Shown: positions 24,670-52,530, counted from the stretch's first letter. The stretch is 64,000 bases of DNA from Cinclus cinclus (GCF_963662255.1 NC_085082.1:1014304-1078303); one strand, 5' to 3'. The notes: a model not told the origin generated them from the letters alone. Program-made: numbers and translations.

Positions 24670-24675
24670 TTTATT
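24670..24675 (-). terminator. BCKDHA poly(A) signal
   Basis: TTTATT on the plus strand (AATAAA on the minus), about 230 nt beyond the BCKDHA stop. Between them lies a diverged copy of the last coding residues (24721-24816). Confidence 0.6.
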
Positions 24676-24720
24676 GCTTGGGGAGGGGATCAGGATGGAT
24701 TTTTTGGGGAGTGCTCAGGG

Positions 24721-24816
24721 AATTCCGGGAGTCACTTCTGGAAACGCCGGAGCGGGAAAAGCTCCCCGGGGTGGGGTGGGGTGGGGTGGGGTGGGCAGGT
24801 GCGGGGTCTCCAGGTG
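24721..24816 (-). repeat. Diverged copy of the BCKDHA CDS end in the 3' UTR
   Basis: On the minus strand it reads GELFPLRRFQK then TGA, against the real [11 protein letters not shown] then TGA ending at 24907. The flanking GGTCTCCAGGTG is also shared. The offset is about 176 bp, and a (GGGGT)n tract interrupts the copy. Confidence 0.8.
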
Positions 24817-24906
24817 AAATTCTGGGGACGGGATCACAACGGGTTTGCCGTGAATTGTTGGGAGGGGTTTCCAGGAATCCCGAGGAATTCCCGGGAATTC
24901 CGGGGG

Positions 24907-30916
<6,010 letters not shown>

Positions 30917-31200
30917 CTTCGCCGGGAGGCGTGGCCGAACAGCGGAGCGAGCGCTGATTGGCTGCCTGAGGGGGCGGTGGGGGCACGGCGGGATCTGATT
31001 GGCTGGAGAGCGCGTGCATTGCGGGCCGGCCCCACCCACTGCTGAATTTATAAGGAGCGCTACGGCCACGCCCACTGAGCCAAATATGGAGCGCATGTGC
31101 CTGGCCACGCCCCTTACATGACCATACAAGGGAGTACCTGTCGGCCACGCCCCATACATGGCCATATAAGGATGTGCCGCTGGCCACGCCCCCGCTGTGC
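30917..31200 (-). promoter_or_regulatory. BCKDHA upstream region with CCAAT, TATA-like and CArG boxes
   Basis: Minus-strand CCAAT boxes (plus ATTGG) lie at about 30956 and 30997, and a minus-strand TATAAAT at 31052-31046. Further up are four ~40-bp units starting GGCCACGCCC at about 31064, 31103, 31144 and 31182. Three hold SRF-type CArG boxes: CCAAATATGG (31080-31089), CCATACAAGG (31122-31131, imperfect) and CCATATAAGG (31162-31171). Confidence 0.45.
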
Positions 31201-31336
31201 CCTGGGGGGGGCCCCCATCCCAAATCCCCCCCAAACACGACCCCCGCCCCTCCCCCACCCCAAATCCCCCCCAAACACTACCCCCGCCCCTCCCCCCCCC
31301 CCCCCCCGCACAGACACGAGGGTGGGGGTCCCAATA

Positions 31337-31342
31337 TTTATT
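31337..31342 (-). terminator. MARK4 poly(A) signal
   Basis: AATAAA on the minus strand about 650 nt past the MARK4 stop. 31345-31994 is 3' UTR-like G/C-rich sequence in which I see no other gene and no KA1 coding. Confidence 0.65.
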
Positions 31343-31994
31343 TGGGGGAGGGGTCGGGGGGCACAAATCGGGGCAGGAATAACTTAAAAACTGGGGGGTG
31401 GGGGCAGGGGGGGCGGCCCATGGCCGTATTTACAGACTGTACAAGGTGGGGAGGGGCCGCAGGTCGGGGGGTCCCCAAAATCTTGGCACCGAAATCCTGG
31501 AGCCGCTGGACCCCCGAGACCTCCCCCAACCCCCCCGCGATGTCCCCAAGGTCCCCACGTGGAGGGGGGATGGGCTGGGGGGGGGGGGGGTCCCAGCTCC
31601 GCTGGTCCCGATTTGGGGGGCGGGGGGGGGGTCCCGGAGCTGCTGAATCCTGGGGGGACCCGGGGGGGGTCCCGGCGCTGCCACAGGTGAACGGTGGGGA
31701 GGGGATCCCCCATGGCAGGTTCTGGGCGGGGGTCCCAGTCTGGTTCTGGGGATCCTGGAGGGGTCCCAGGGGTGTTTTTGGGGGTCCCAGTCCGTTTCTG
31801 AGGGTTCCGGGGTGGGGGGAGTCCCGGTCTCGTTCTGGGGGTCCCAGGAACTGCAGCCGTGGTGGTCCCAGTCCAGTTCCGGAGGGTCCCGGTGCCCCCT
31901 CCCCCGCCCCGTGCTGGAGGCCGTGGCAGCAGCAGTGGGGGAGGGGCAGCCCCGGGGAGGGGGGGGGGAGGGGCAGCGGAGCCCCCTCCCCCCA

Positions 31995-38820
<6,826 letters not shown>

Positions 38821-39180
38821 GGTCCCGGCCCGGGGGGCACCGGGGGGCACCGGGAGGGGCGGTCCCGTTGCCGGGGGGGTCCCGTTGCCGGGGGGGTTCC
38901 GTTACCGGGGGGGGCGGAGGGGCCGGGCCGGGGCGGCCATGGCGGCCATGGCGCCGGAACCGGAACCGGGGCGCGCCGGGGGCGGGGCCTCGCCCATATA
39001 AGGAGCGTGTCCGGGGGAAGTAACCACGCCCACGTCGCGGAGAGGACCAATCAGAACGCGCCGCCCGGGCATGGAGACAGCTGGGCGCACCCCTCGGAGG
39101 GGGCGTGGCCGAGCGCGGGAGACGCGTTGTGATTGGCCGAGCGCTGACCAATGGAAGGAAGGAGCGGAATTTAACCCGTG
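38821..39180. promoter_or_regulatory. Bidirectional MARK4 / EXOC3L2 promoter
   Basis: A CpG-rich spacer between divergent genes. It has tandem ETS-like CCGGAACCGGAACC (about 38955), a CArG/TATA-like CCATATAAGG (38994-39003), GC boxes, and paired CCAAT elements ATTGG (about 39133) and CCAAT (about 39149). MARK4's start codon is at 38820, and EXOC3L2's first recognisable coding exon starts 1.3 kb away. Confidence 0.5.
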
Positions 39181-39239
39181 AGTGACCGGGAAGGGGTCAC
39201 GTGGGACGCGGGAGTCACGTGGCAGCGCGCGTGGGTTCC

Positions 39240-40040
39240 TGGTGTCACCTGCGGGGTCACCTGTGTCACCTGTGGGGTCACCTGTGTCACCTATGCAGTC
39301 CCTGATATCGCCCGTGTCCCTTCCGTGTCTCCTGTGGGGTCTCCAGTGTCACCTGTGCAGTCCCTGGTATCGCCCGTGTCCCCTCCCCGTCACACCTGGG
39401 GTCCCTGGTGTCACTGCATCCCGTCCCTGTGCCATCCCCCGGTGTCATCGCGTCCCTTCCCTGTGTCCCTCTGCACCACCGACGTCCCCCGGTGCCACCA
39501 GAGTCTCCTCGTCGCCCCCGCTGTGCCACCGCCCCTGTGCTGTCGGGGTCACCTCCCTGTCCCTCGGGGGGTCCTCGGTGCCACCGTGCGCTGTCCCTGA
39601 GCCATCCCCGTGTCCCCGGTGACCCCGCGGGCCCCTCCCGCCGCTATTGTCACCCAAGGGGTCCCATCCCGGTGTCCCCAGTGTCCCCTCCCAGTGTCCC
39701 CCGCCCCCGCCGCGGAGTGCCCCCGGTCCCCCCCGCGCCCGTCCCGGTGCCCGAGCGGAACCGGGGCTGACCCTGCCCGGCCGGGGAGGCCCCTCCGGGG
39801 CGGCGCTTCCTCAGGAAACCCCCGGCCAGCGCCAGCGGTGTCACCGCCAGCGCCGCCGGCGCCACCAGCGCCGCCGCCACTGTCACCAGTGTCACCAGTA
39901 CCGCCGCCAGTGCCGCCACCAGCACCGCCCGTGTCACCGCAGCCGCCACCGGTACCACCGGCACCGCCACTTGCACCGCCGGTGTCACCGGTGCCGCCGC
40001 CACCAGCTCCGCCACCGGTGTCGCCGGTGCCGCCGTTGTC
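39240..40040. repeat. GTCACCTGTGTCACCTGTGG and CACCGCCGGTGTCACC arrays upstream of EXOC3L2
   Basis: 39240-39400 has GTCACCTGTGTC units. 39830-40040 has ACCGCCGCCACCAG / GTGTCACCGG units. No coding exon is recognised in 39180-40144; a 5' UTR exon is possible. Confidence 0.75.
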
Positions 40041-40144
40041 ACCGGCTCGGTCCCGGGGGCTCCGGGCGCCCGCCCGTCGCGTCCCCGCAGCGTCCCCGCA
40101 GCGTCCCCTCGCCCTCCGGGTGACATCCCGGTGCCCCCCCGGCG

Positions 40145-43100
40145 ATGCCGCTGCTGCGGAGACCCCCGGGGGGGGCGACAGAGGGGGGACAGGAGGACGG
40201 GGACCCGTTCGCCACCAACCCCGAGAGTCGCCGCCGGCGCCGCGCCACCCTGGGGGGGCTGGTGGGGCTGGGGGGACACCTGGGGGGACACCTGGGACAG
40301 CTGGGGGGGCCCTTCGGCCGCGCCCGCCGCCCCCGCGACCCCGCGGGGCCCCGCGGCCGCCGCCGCTCCGAGGACTCGGGGGTCCCGCGGCGACCCCCGG
40401 AGGAGGCGGGCGGGGGCAAGCGGGGGTCGCTGCTGCGGCTGGCGCTGGGGACATGGGGACAGCGCGGTACCGAGAAGGTGTCGCCGGTGGAGGGACAGGC
40501 GGGAGACAGCGCGTACGGAGCGGGACAGCGGCCGGAGAGCGGCGGGAAGGACAAGGACAGGGACAGGGAGCCACTGTCGGGTGAGTGGGGACAGCGGGGG
40601 AGGCGAGAGGGATAAGGGGGGGCTCGGGGACACTGAGGAGTTGGGGACACCGAGGGCTTGAGGACACCGGGGGGTGGGGACAGGGGATTTGGGGACATGA
40701 GGGTGTGGGGGATTGGGGATGGTGACAGAGGCCACGGGGACACAGGGACAAGGGGATGGCACCTCTGGGAGATGGGACACGGGGCTGGGGACAGGGGACA
40801 CGGGGACACGACAGTGGCGACTTCGGCACATGGGATGGAGATGCGGGCTGGGGACAGACACAAGGACCGCGGGGACACGGGGGACAGGGGGGCACACGGA
40901 GCCCAGGTGTCCCCCCCACGGCATCCCCGCAGTGCTGGAGATCCTGGAGCTGATCCAGCGCCGGGACCTGGTGGCCGCCGATGCTCAGATCATCGCCCTG
41001 GAGGCCGAGTGCTCCCAGTCGCCATCGCGGCCACCGTCCCCGTGTCCCCCCGGGTCGCCCTCCGCGGGGTCCCCGCCGCCCTCGCCGGTCCCCTCGGGCG
41101 GGCGGCGGGCGCGGGACGTGGCTCTGCTGTACCGGGCGCTGCTGGCCCAGCTCTGGGCCGTGGTTGCCGAGGCGGTGGCCGCGGGGCGAGCGGTGGCCCC
41201 GCTGCGAGCCGTGGTGGCCGTGCTGGAGCAGGAGGAGGCGGCGGACGCGAGGAGCCCCCCCGGGACCCACCCGGGGCGGCCGCGGGGGCTGCGGCGCCGC
41301 TGGCAAGAGGCGGTGGCCAAGGCGGCGAGCGAGCGGCTGGCCCAGGTGGCCCCGGCGGGTGGGTTAGGAGCCCGGCTGGCCGCGCTGGCCGCGAGGGTCG
41401 TGGGAGACCTGGGGGTCGTGCGGAGCCACGTGGCCCCCGCGTACCCCCCCGAGTACGGCGCGCTCGGGGTTTATGCCCGCGGCTACCACCGGGCGCTGGC
41501 CCAGCAGCTGCGGGCGCTGGCCCAGAGACCCCTGGCCGTGCCCGACCTGTACCTGCTGCTCGACTGGCACAGCAACGCCTACCCCAGGTGAGACACCTGG
41601 GAGACCCCCAAAACATGGTGTGACACCAGCACGGGGGGGTGGCATCCCCAGGACACACCTGGAACACCTGTGGGACCCCCAAAATCTGTCCCCCACTGGG
41701 CAACCCATGTCCCCAGGTGTCCCCAAGGTGTCCCCAAACACCAACGGGGCTGTTCCCCCCCAGGGAGGTTTTGGGGCACCCCGAGGTGGGGGCTCTGCTG
41801 CGGGCACAGGAATTGGGGCCCCTCCTGCCCCCCGAGACCCAGCGCGACCTCGAGAGCTCCTGCATCGCTGCTGTCAAGGTGGGGACAGCGGGGACAGTGG
41901 GGTGGGGACACTGTGGGCACCGCGGTGGCACTGGGACTGGGTGGCACCAGGAGGGGAATCAGGACAGTCCCAGGGAAGGGGGTGGCAGGAGATTACGCCG
42001 GCCCCACTCCCGGTGTCCCCCCGCTGTCCCAGGCCAAGGTGGAGGTGGCCGTGGCGCAGGAGCTGCAGCTCAGCGAGGACTCGTGGCCCGAGGACGTCAC
42101 CGGCCAGGACATGGAGGAGGGCCTGGCCACGCGCGTCACTGGGGTACGGCCACGCCACCCCCGGGCACCCCCGGAGCCTGTCCCTGTCCCCTGGAGTGGC
42201 CCTTGGGGACCCCGCAGTGCCCTGAGGTGGCTCGGGGACACCGCGGCAGTGGCTGTGTCCCCACACCCGCGGTGGCCGTGTCCCCACAGCTGCTGCGGGC
42301 CCACGTGGACCGAGCCCCCCAGGTGACCCCCGAGTTCGGGCGGGAGATGGCCCACAGCCTGCTGGGCGTGCTGGTGGCCTTCCTGCACAGGTGGGACACT
42401 CTGGGGACATGACGGGGGACGTGGGGACATGACCAGGACGTGGGGACACAATGGAGACGCGGTGGGGACACGGTGGGGGACATGGGGACACCGGGATGTG
42501 ACACAGCACAAGGGGATGTGACACAGGGGGGCACAGGGACACAGGGACACACAGGGCACAGGTGGGCTGGCACAGCAGCCAGTGTCCCCTGCCCCCGTTG
42601 CCCTCCCCGTCCCCGGGTGCCACCGCGGTGACGCTGGCGCTTCCCCAGCTTCCAGCGCAAGGTCGAGCGGTTCCTGGAAGCCCCTGGCGACCTCCCCCCC
42701 CCGGACGGTGTCCCCGGCCGCGCCATCGCCTTGGCCAACTGCTGCCCCCCCTTCAGGTGATGCCACCCCCCGCGTGTCCCCGGGGTTCCCTGCGGTGTCC
42801 CTGTCCCCCCTGACCCCCCGGCGTCCCCTCGGGCAGGGCCTTCGCCGAGCGCCTGGCGCAGTTCGGGCACCCCGAGAGCGAGGAGCCGCGGCGCCAGGCC
42901 CACGCCGCGCTGGACCGGGTCACCCGCGCCTGCGGCCACGTCCTCACCCGGCGCCTCTTCGAGGACCTCAAGGTGTCCCCAGGACCTGTGGTGGGGGTGG
43001 GGGACACCTGTGGGGTGACACCTGTGGGACACGGTGGCCGTGATTCGGTGCCACCATCCGGGTGCCACCCGTGACGTCCCTGGCCTGTCACCTCCAGCCG

Positions 43101-44889
43101 TATTTTGGGAAGCTGATGAAGCGGAAGTGGCTGACGAGCTCGGACGCCTTCGACGCCATCGTGATGCGCGTCACCAGCTTCGCGCAGACGCTGCGGCCGC
43201 TGCACCCCGAGCCACACCAGGTGTGCGGGGCCTGGCTGTGCCCTGCGTGGGCCGACACCTGTGGGACGCTCGCGGGACACCCACGGGACACCCGCGGGAC
43301 GCAGGGCCATCGCTGGTCACGCTCTGGGCGACACCGTGCCGTTCCTGGTGACGCTCTGGGTGACACCTGTCCCCTGCCCAGGTGCTGGTCAGCGAGCTGC
43401 ACCGCCGGGTGCTCATCGAGTACGTGCGGCCGCTGCTGCAGGGGCGCCTGCTCTGCGCCTCGGCCAAGGCGCGCGCCCGCGTGGCCGCCAGGCTCGGCGA
43501 CGAGGCCCGGCAGCTCCGCGAGCTCTTCACGCGCCTGGTGAGACCCCCGAGACCACCCGAGACCCCTGAGTGACTCCCGAGACCCTCCCGAGACCCCCGC
43601 TGGGTTCTGCGACGGTGACACCCACGGGACATCGTTGGGTGTTGGGCCGGGTGACGCCCAGGGATGTGCTGTCCCCAGCGTCGCCCATTATTGGGCCGGG
43701 TGACACCCCAATGTCCCCACTGTCGCCGCCAGGACTCGGCGTCGCCCTGGCTGGACTCGGTGGTGCCGCGGCTGCGGGAGCTGCTGGTGCTGGAGGACAC
43801 GGCCGCGCTGCAGATGGAGGTCGGAGCCCTGGCCAGAGACTTCCCCGATGTCCGGTGGGTGCGGGGACCCCGCGGGGGTGGCAGAGGGGTGACACGGCCG
43901 AGGGTGACGCGGTGGGTGAGACACTCTGCCCGAGCGGCCGCGGTGGCCATGGGCAGGAACGCGGCGAGCCCGCGGGGACCGAGCGCGGTGTCCGGACGTG
44001 GCCTCCGGCCCTTCCCGGCAGCTCCCGCCCCGCTCGTCCCGCCGGGAAGCGGCCGCGGCCTCGAGCCAGGTCCCCTCCCCTGTCCCTGTCCCGGTCCCGG
44101 TCCCGAGGGACCGGTGGCACGCGCGGCCACCCGGGGGGGAGGGGATGGGACACCAGTTAAACCGGGCGGGGGAAACTGGGACCGGTTAAACCGCGGGGCA
44201 GGGACCACCCTGGAGCTGGGTGTGCCCCAAAATCCGCACCCCGGGGTTCGGGGGGGGCTTGTCACTGCTGTCCCCCCTGTCCTTACTGATCGCCCGCTGT
44301 CCCCCTGTCCCTCTGTCCCCCTGTCCCCCGTCCCCCGTTCCCCGTCCCCTGTCCCCCGTCCCCTGTCCCCTGTCCCCTGTCCCCTGTCCCCTGTCCCTCT
44401 GTCCCCTGTCCCTCTGTCCCCCTGTCCCCCCTGTCCCCTGTCCCTCTGTCCCCTGTCCCTCTGTCCCCCTGTCCCCCTGTCCCCTGTCCCTCTGTCCCCC
44501 TGTCCCCTGTCCCCCTGTCCCCCTGTCCCTCTGTCCCCTGTCCCCCTGTCCCCTGTCCCTCTGTCCCCCTGTCCCCCTGTCCCCTGTCCCTCTGTCCCCT
44601 GTCCCTCTGTCCCCCTGTCCCCCTGTCCCCCTGTCCCCTGTCCCCCTGTCCCCGCAGGCGAAGGCACGTGGCCGCGCTGCTGGACGCGCGGGGGCTGCGG
44701 GCTCAGGGCCCCCGGCGCGAGATCCTGGGGGTGCTGCAGGACCTGGAGGGTTCGGAGGCCGAACCGGGGCCCCCCCGGCACCGAACTTTCTTCTCGGAGC
44801 TGCCGGCGCCGCGCCCCGTGCGCTGCCTCCCGTTCCACCTGCCCCGGCTGCGCCTTCCCCGCCGCAGCCCCGCCAGGACCCCCCCGTGA
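40145..44889 (+). CDS. EXOC3L2: EXOC3L2, exocyst complex component 3-like 2 (11 coding exons)
   Basis: A Sec6/EXOC3-like helical-rod protein; relatives act in exocyst-linked vesicle tethering and this member in endothelial signalling (family knowledge). Exons: 40145-40580, 40933-41587, 41764-41878, 42033-42143, 42290-42390, 42649-42756, 42837-42972, 43098-43220, 43382-43537, 43733-43854, 44658-44889. They splice to 764 aa without a break. The N-terminal exon is basic and low in complexity (starts [10 protein letters not shown]). The Sec6-type fold starts at [17 protein letters not shown] and shows [50 protein letters not shown] and a C-terminal [11 protein letters not shown]. Identity rests on the Sec6 pattern plus the head-to-head MARK4 neighbour seen in human. 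The start at 40145 has G at -3, but a more upstream start is not excluded. Confidence 0.88.
44275..44655. repeat. CCCCTGTCCCTCTGTCC array, EXOC3L2 intron 10
   Basis: A C/T minisatellite of 6-17 bp units that itself forms the polypyrimidine tract of the last exon (CCCTGTCCCCGCAG|G). 43855-44274 is ordinary GC-rich intron. Confidence 0.9.
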
Positions 44890-45774
44890 CACCCCGGCGG
44901 GGTTGGGGACACCCCCGAGTTTGGGGCTGTCCCCTCCCGGGATTGGGGACACCCCAAATCGGGGCGTGTGTCCCACCCCCCAGCATCCCCCGGTGTATAA
45001 ATGACGCTGTAAATTAACACCAAAGCCTGTCCTTGGGGACACGGGGACCTTGGGGACACGGGGACCTTGGGGACACTCTGGGGTGGCAGGTGAGGAAAGG
45101 GCCACGCTGGGGAAGGCACCACGCGGTGGGGACAAGGCGACACTGGCATCCCTTCCCGGGGGCCGTGGCGGGGTTGGGGACAGGGTTGGGGACAGCGAGG
45201 GGGTCTCGTGGGACACCCAGGGGAGGGCACGGCCACCCCCGTGTCCCCGTGGCCACCCCCGCGAGCCCGGCCCGGCCCTGGGTGGGTCCCCCCACCCCGT
45301 CCCGGGTCAGAAATAGTCGGGATCCGGCCAGGAAGAGGCGACAGCTAAAAATAAGTGACAAATAAGTGACAAATAAGTGACCGCGGCGGGAGCGGGGCCA
45401 GGGGTCACCGTGTCACCCCCGGGCCTGGGAAGGGACCGGCGGCGGCGGAAGCGACAGCGCTGGGAGGAGACCGGGGGGCGCCGGGAGGGGGGAACGGGGG
45501 GGGACCCCGGCGCTGGGAGGGGGGCGCAGGACAGCGCGGGGACATTTGGGGTGGGGGTGGCGCCGTGCGGGGACACGGCGACAGAGCTGTCATGGGGGGG
45601 TGGGGACAGGGGGGGTGACAGTGGCGTGTCCCCACTGCCAGCCCCGGTGAATCACCGGGAGCGTGACGTCAAGGGGGGGGAGGAAGGAAACCCCCCCAAA
45701 GGGAGGAGTGCGGGGGTCGGGGGGAGCCCCCAAAGCTGGCACGGCCCCCCCGCGGCTCCGCAGGGACCCCCAAA

Positions 45775-46140
45775 CTGGGAGAGGATCTGCCAAACTGGGA
45801 GAGGACCCACCCCCCCCAAACTGGGCAGGGACCTCCCACACTGGGAAAGGACCCCTCAAGACTGGGAAAGGATCACCTAAACTGGGAGAGAACCCAGACC
45901 CAACTGGAAAAGTATTCCCCAAACTGGGAAAGGATCCCCCAAACTGGGAGAGAACCCACACCGAACTGGGAGAGAACCCACACCGAACTGGGAGAGGATT
46001 CCCCAAACTGGGAGAGAATTCCCCAGACTGGGAGAGAACCCACACCGAACTGGGAGAGGACCCACACCGAACTGGGAGAGGATTCCCCAGACTGGGAGAG
46101 AACCCACACCGAACTGGGAGAGGATTCCCCAAACTGGGCA
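45775..46140. repeat. 20-bp CCAAACTGGGAGAGAACCCA array between EXOC3L2 and FOSB
   Basis: About 17 copies of a 19-21 bp unit with ACTGGGAGAGGA / ACACCGAACTGGG. 44890-45770 holds the EXOC3L2 3' flank with short duplications (ACAAATAAGTG near 45350) and no further gene. Confidence 0.9.
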
Positions 46141-46383
46141 GCCTCCTCCCCCCCGATTTCTCACCCCCGCGCTCCCCCTGCCGGTCACCGGTGGAACTGC
46201 GGGCCGGGGAAGGGCGCGGTTTGAGGAGGGCGTGGCTTCAGCCCCACCCGTTTCCCCGTTGATTGACAGGTGGGTGGCACAACGGGGCGACAACCCCGCT
46301 GGCCCCGTGTCCCCCCATACCCCCTCCGGTGTCTCCCCAATCCCAAAAAACGCCACAGGAGCCGCGGGGCCGCTGGAAGCTGC

Positions 46384-46545
46384 TTTATTGGCCACGTTTG
46401 GGGCGGGGCGAGCGCGGACGGGGGGCCCGGGGCCACCCCCGGACAGGCACGAACACGGCACAGGGCGACAATAATTATCCTCGTTATAATAATAATAAAA
46501 AATTAAACATCTCCCGCGCAACAAAAATAGATTTATATACCGGGG
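46384..46545 (-). promoter_or_regulatory. FOSB 3' end: poly(A) signal and AU-rich element
   Basis: Minus-strand AATAAA at 46389-46384. Just upstream in the transcript (46465-46545) is a sharply AT-rich patch, reading TTTAATTTTTTATTATTA on the minus strand. It stands out in a GC-rich 3' UTR, and FOS-family mRNAs carry AU-rich decay elements near their 3' ends. Confidence 0.5.
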
Positions 46546-46629
46546 GGAAGAGGCTGGGGGGGGTGCGGAGCCAAGGCCGGCGAAGCTGAAGGGGACAGGC
46601 GGGGACAGGCGGGCGAGGGGCGAGCAGGA

Positions 46630-47510
46630 CGGGAGCCCACCTGGAGGGGTCACCTGAAGGGGTCAGCTGGAGGGGTCACCTGGAGGAGTGACCCTCGAGG
46701 GGTCACCTGGAGGGGTCACCTGGAGGCCCAGGGACCCCCGAGGGGGGACATGGAGGTGACAAAGTGACACCTCCGAGCCGGGGGGGACCCCCGCAGGGAC
46801 ACCTGGAGCAGGAAGAGGGGCCCGTGGGGGACACGGGATGTCCTCACTGGGACAGAAATGACACAGGGACCTTCTGGGGGAGTGTGGGGGGGACACAAGG
46901 GCATGGCGGTGGCTTCTCCAAAGGGGTGGAGATGGCACCAGGACCCTCCAGGGGAACCGGGATTGGGCACAGGGACCTTCAGCGGGGGGGGGTTGGGGAC
47001 ACCTGAGGTGTCACAGGTGCCACCAGGACCAGGCTGGGACATCTCCAAAGGGACGGAGATGTGGCAGGAACGCCCCTGGATCGGGGACTGACACCTCTAA
47101 GGTGACAGGGATACCACGGAGACCTTCTCCAGGTGGTGGGAACGGCACAGGGATGTCACCAAAGGGACAGAGACGCCGCCAAAAGTCCCACAGAATTGGT
47201 GGGGATGGAGGGCAGGCACCTCCAAAGGTGACGGAGAGGACAAAAACTCCTTCCCAGAGGGATGGGGGTGGGGCAGGGACATCTCCAGAGGGGTGGAGAT
47301 GTCGGGTGAGCCCCCTGAAATGAGGGACGGACACCTCCGAGGTGACAGGGACACCACGAGAGGCTTCTCCAGGCAGTGGAGACAGGGCAGGGACGTCTCC
47401 AGAGGGGTGGAGGTCCCTGTGAAATGAGGGACAGACACCTCTGAGGTGACACGGAATCTTCTCCGGGCACTGGGGCCTGGGCAGGGACACCTCCAGAGGG
47501 ACAGAGATCC
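46630..47510. repeat. GGTCACCTGGAGG and ~110-bp arrays in the FOSB 3' UTR
   Basis: 46630-46730 has GGGGTCACCTGGAGG units. 46830-47510 has about six diverged ~110-bp units with words such as GGACACCTCCGAGGTGACAG and CTTCTCCAGG. The region between the FOSB stop and poly(A) appears to be entirely repeat-derived. Confidence 0.8.
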
Positions 47511-47833
47511 TGGATGAAGCCCCCACGAGGTGACAAGAACCAGGACCAGAAACCTCGGAACGGCCACGGGAACGCTGGAGCCTCATCACGGCCACCACCT
47601 CCATGCGCCAAAACCCCAAAAAAACCCTCCCGACCTCCCCCTCCCCCCACAAAGAAAAAACCCCAAGCATCCCCACCAGAGCTGGGAAAAAAAAAAACCC
47701 CAAAAAAAAAGCGGGGCGGGCAAAGCCCAGCCCCGAGGCGCGGCGGGGGCAGGGAGGAGGTGCCCGATTTTTTGGGGGGGGGGGGCTCAAGGCGGGGGGT
47801 GGGGGCCATGGGGGGGTGGTGGAGACACCCCTT

Positions 47834-50693
<2,860 letters not shown>

Positions 50694-50829
50694 GGCCCCG
50701 GGGGCGCGGGGGCCGCCCCGCCGCGACAAGGCTGCGGGGTCACGCCGCTACGGGCATCACGGGCACGGCGGGCTGTGGGTTCGGGAGGCCCGGAGGGGTT
50801 CGCTGAGGGTTCTGTGGTAAGCCCCGGTT

Positions 50830-51370
50830 CGGTACGGTGAGTCCCGGGTTGGTCCTGTTAGGCTCCGGTTGGGCGGTCCGAGCTCCGGTCCGCTGTTAGA
50901 GCTGCCGGTGTGTCCGTGCCGGGCTCCGGTGTGCCGGTGCAACGTCCCGGAAAGGCGCTATGAGCTCCGGTATATCCGTGCCACACTCCTGTGCGCCTCT
51001 GCGAGCCTCGGGTGTCCGGTACCGAACGCCGCTGTGCCCGTCCCGGGCTCCGGTTCTGCACTATAAGCTCCGGTACATCCGTGCCAAGCTGCAGTCCGGC
51101 TCTCCAAAGCCCCGCTGTGCCCCTACACACCCCGGTCCATCCGTCCCAGGCTCCAGTTGCTCGGTACAAAGTCCCGCCGCGCACGTCCCGGGCTCCAAAA
51201 GTTGTCCGGTACAAAGACCCCGGTGCGCCCGTGCCAGGCTCCGATTCGCCGCTACCAGCCCAGGTACATCCGTCCCGAGATCCCCCGACACAAAGTTCCG
51301 CTCGGCCGCCGCAAGCTCCGGTAAATCCCTTCCCAGGCTCCGGCACGTCCGCTCCGAGCCCCGTTGACGC
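50830..51370. repeat. ~40-bp GCTCCGGT...ATCCGTGCC units in the FOSB 5' UTR
   Basis: Diverged tandem units with recurring GAGCTCCGGTA, CATCCGTGCC and GGCTCCGGTTC words lie between the putative TSS (about 51400) and the start codon. They would form a long, structured GC-rich leader of about 700 nt. Confidence 0.6.
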
Positions 51371-51428
51371 TCCCGCCGCTCCCCCGATCTCCGGTTTTAT
51401 GAATGAACTGCTCACGGCAGTCCCGCCG

Positions 51429-51725
51429 CTTTATACGGCGGGGCCCCGCCCCCCTTTGCTGACGTCACGGCAGCCGCCGCCGCTGCTCCGGGACCCCCGG
51501 GACCCCCCCGGGATCCCCCGAACCCCAGAACCGCCTTGGCCGCAGTCGCCGCCGCCGTTTGAGGCTCCCGGAGCCGCCGCCGCCGTTAAGAGCGGCCTGG
51601 GCGGGCTGGGAGCGGGGGGGATCCCTGTCCCCGCCCCCCGGAGTTCCTGTGACGCAATTAGCCATATATGGGCTTGTCTGGAGTGTTTGTTTGGTATCCT
51701 AGCAATGACGTCACAGGGATTCCCT

Positions 51726-51757
<32 letters not shown>
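51429..51757 (-). promoter_or_regulatory. FOSB promoter: TATA, two CREs and an SRE
   Basis: In transcription order, from far to near: CRE TGACGTCA (51706-51713), CArG/SRE CCATATATGG (51662-51671), second CRE TGACGTCA (51460-51467), and minus-strand TATAAAG (51435-51429). A (CCG)n run lies at 51724-51757. This combination matches the known design of FOS-family immediate-early promoters driven by SRF and CREB. Confidence 0.85.
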
Positions 51758-52496
51758 CGGGCGCGTATTAATAGAAACGGGACCGACCGCGGTTCTAGAA
51801 ACGGCCTGAACCGTCCGGGCCTCCGGCTCCTGGCCCCGGGAACTCCCTCGAGAGCCCCCCGAGACCCTCGGGACCCCCTCCCCCACCGGTAACACCACGG
51901 GACTCCCCTCCCTCCCGGGGAACCAGCCCGGGATCCCCGACATCACCCCGCCCTCTCCGATGCTTTCCCCGGTGACCTCCCAGGACCCCCGCGACCCCCA
52001 CCGCGATCTCCCCCGGTGATCCCCCCGCTTCCCCCACTGGGAACCCCGGGATCCCTCGGGAGGTCCCGGGAACTCCTCGGGACCGCCCCCAGCACCGTCC
52101 CGGGGTGGAGCTGTCCCCCTACGGGGGTGTCCGGTACCGGAGCAATGGGAACTTTCCCCCGAAGGGGTCCCGGGACCGAACTCCAGCTCCCCGGGGGTTC
52201 CCGGGACCGGGGCAAAGCGACCCCCACTTCCCCCACCCACCACCCGGTGTCACCGGGACCGGACCAAGGAGCTCTCGGGGGTGCCCCGGTGGCGGGGGGT
52301 GACACACCAGGGATGGGGGCGGTCCCGGTACACCGGAGTGCAGGGACCATCGGCCCTGACTGAGGGGGTGCTAGAATGGGGGTCCCGACGGTCCCGGTCT
52401 GACACCGGGGGCTGATGTCACCGGCGGGAACCGGCGCTGAGTCACGGCGGGACCGTGGGGACCGGCGGGGGGGGCAGTTCCCACGCCCCTGGGTTC

Positions 52497-52530
52497 ATTC
52501 ATTCATTCATTCATTCATTCATTCACTCAC
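52497..52530. repeat. (ATTC)n microsatellite
   Basis: Eight tandem ATTC units between FOSB and RTN2. 51760-52490 is GC-rich with no gene seen. Confidence 0.9.

Noticed and set aside
39610..40584. A 324-codon Pro-rich frame upstream of and overlapping EXOC3L2 exon 1.
   Set aside because: It reads the CACCGCC array and then the EXOC3L2 exon in the wrong frame.
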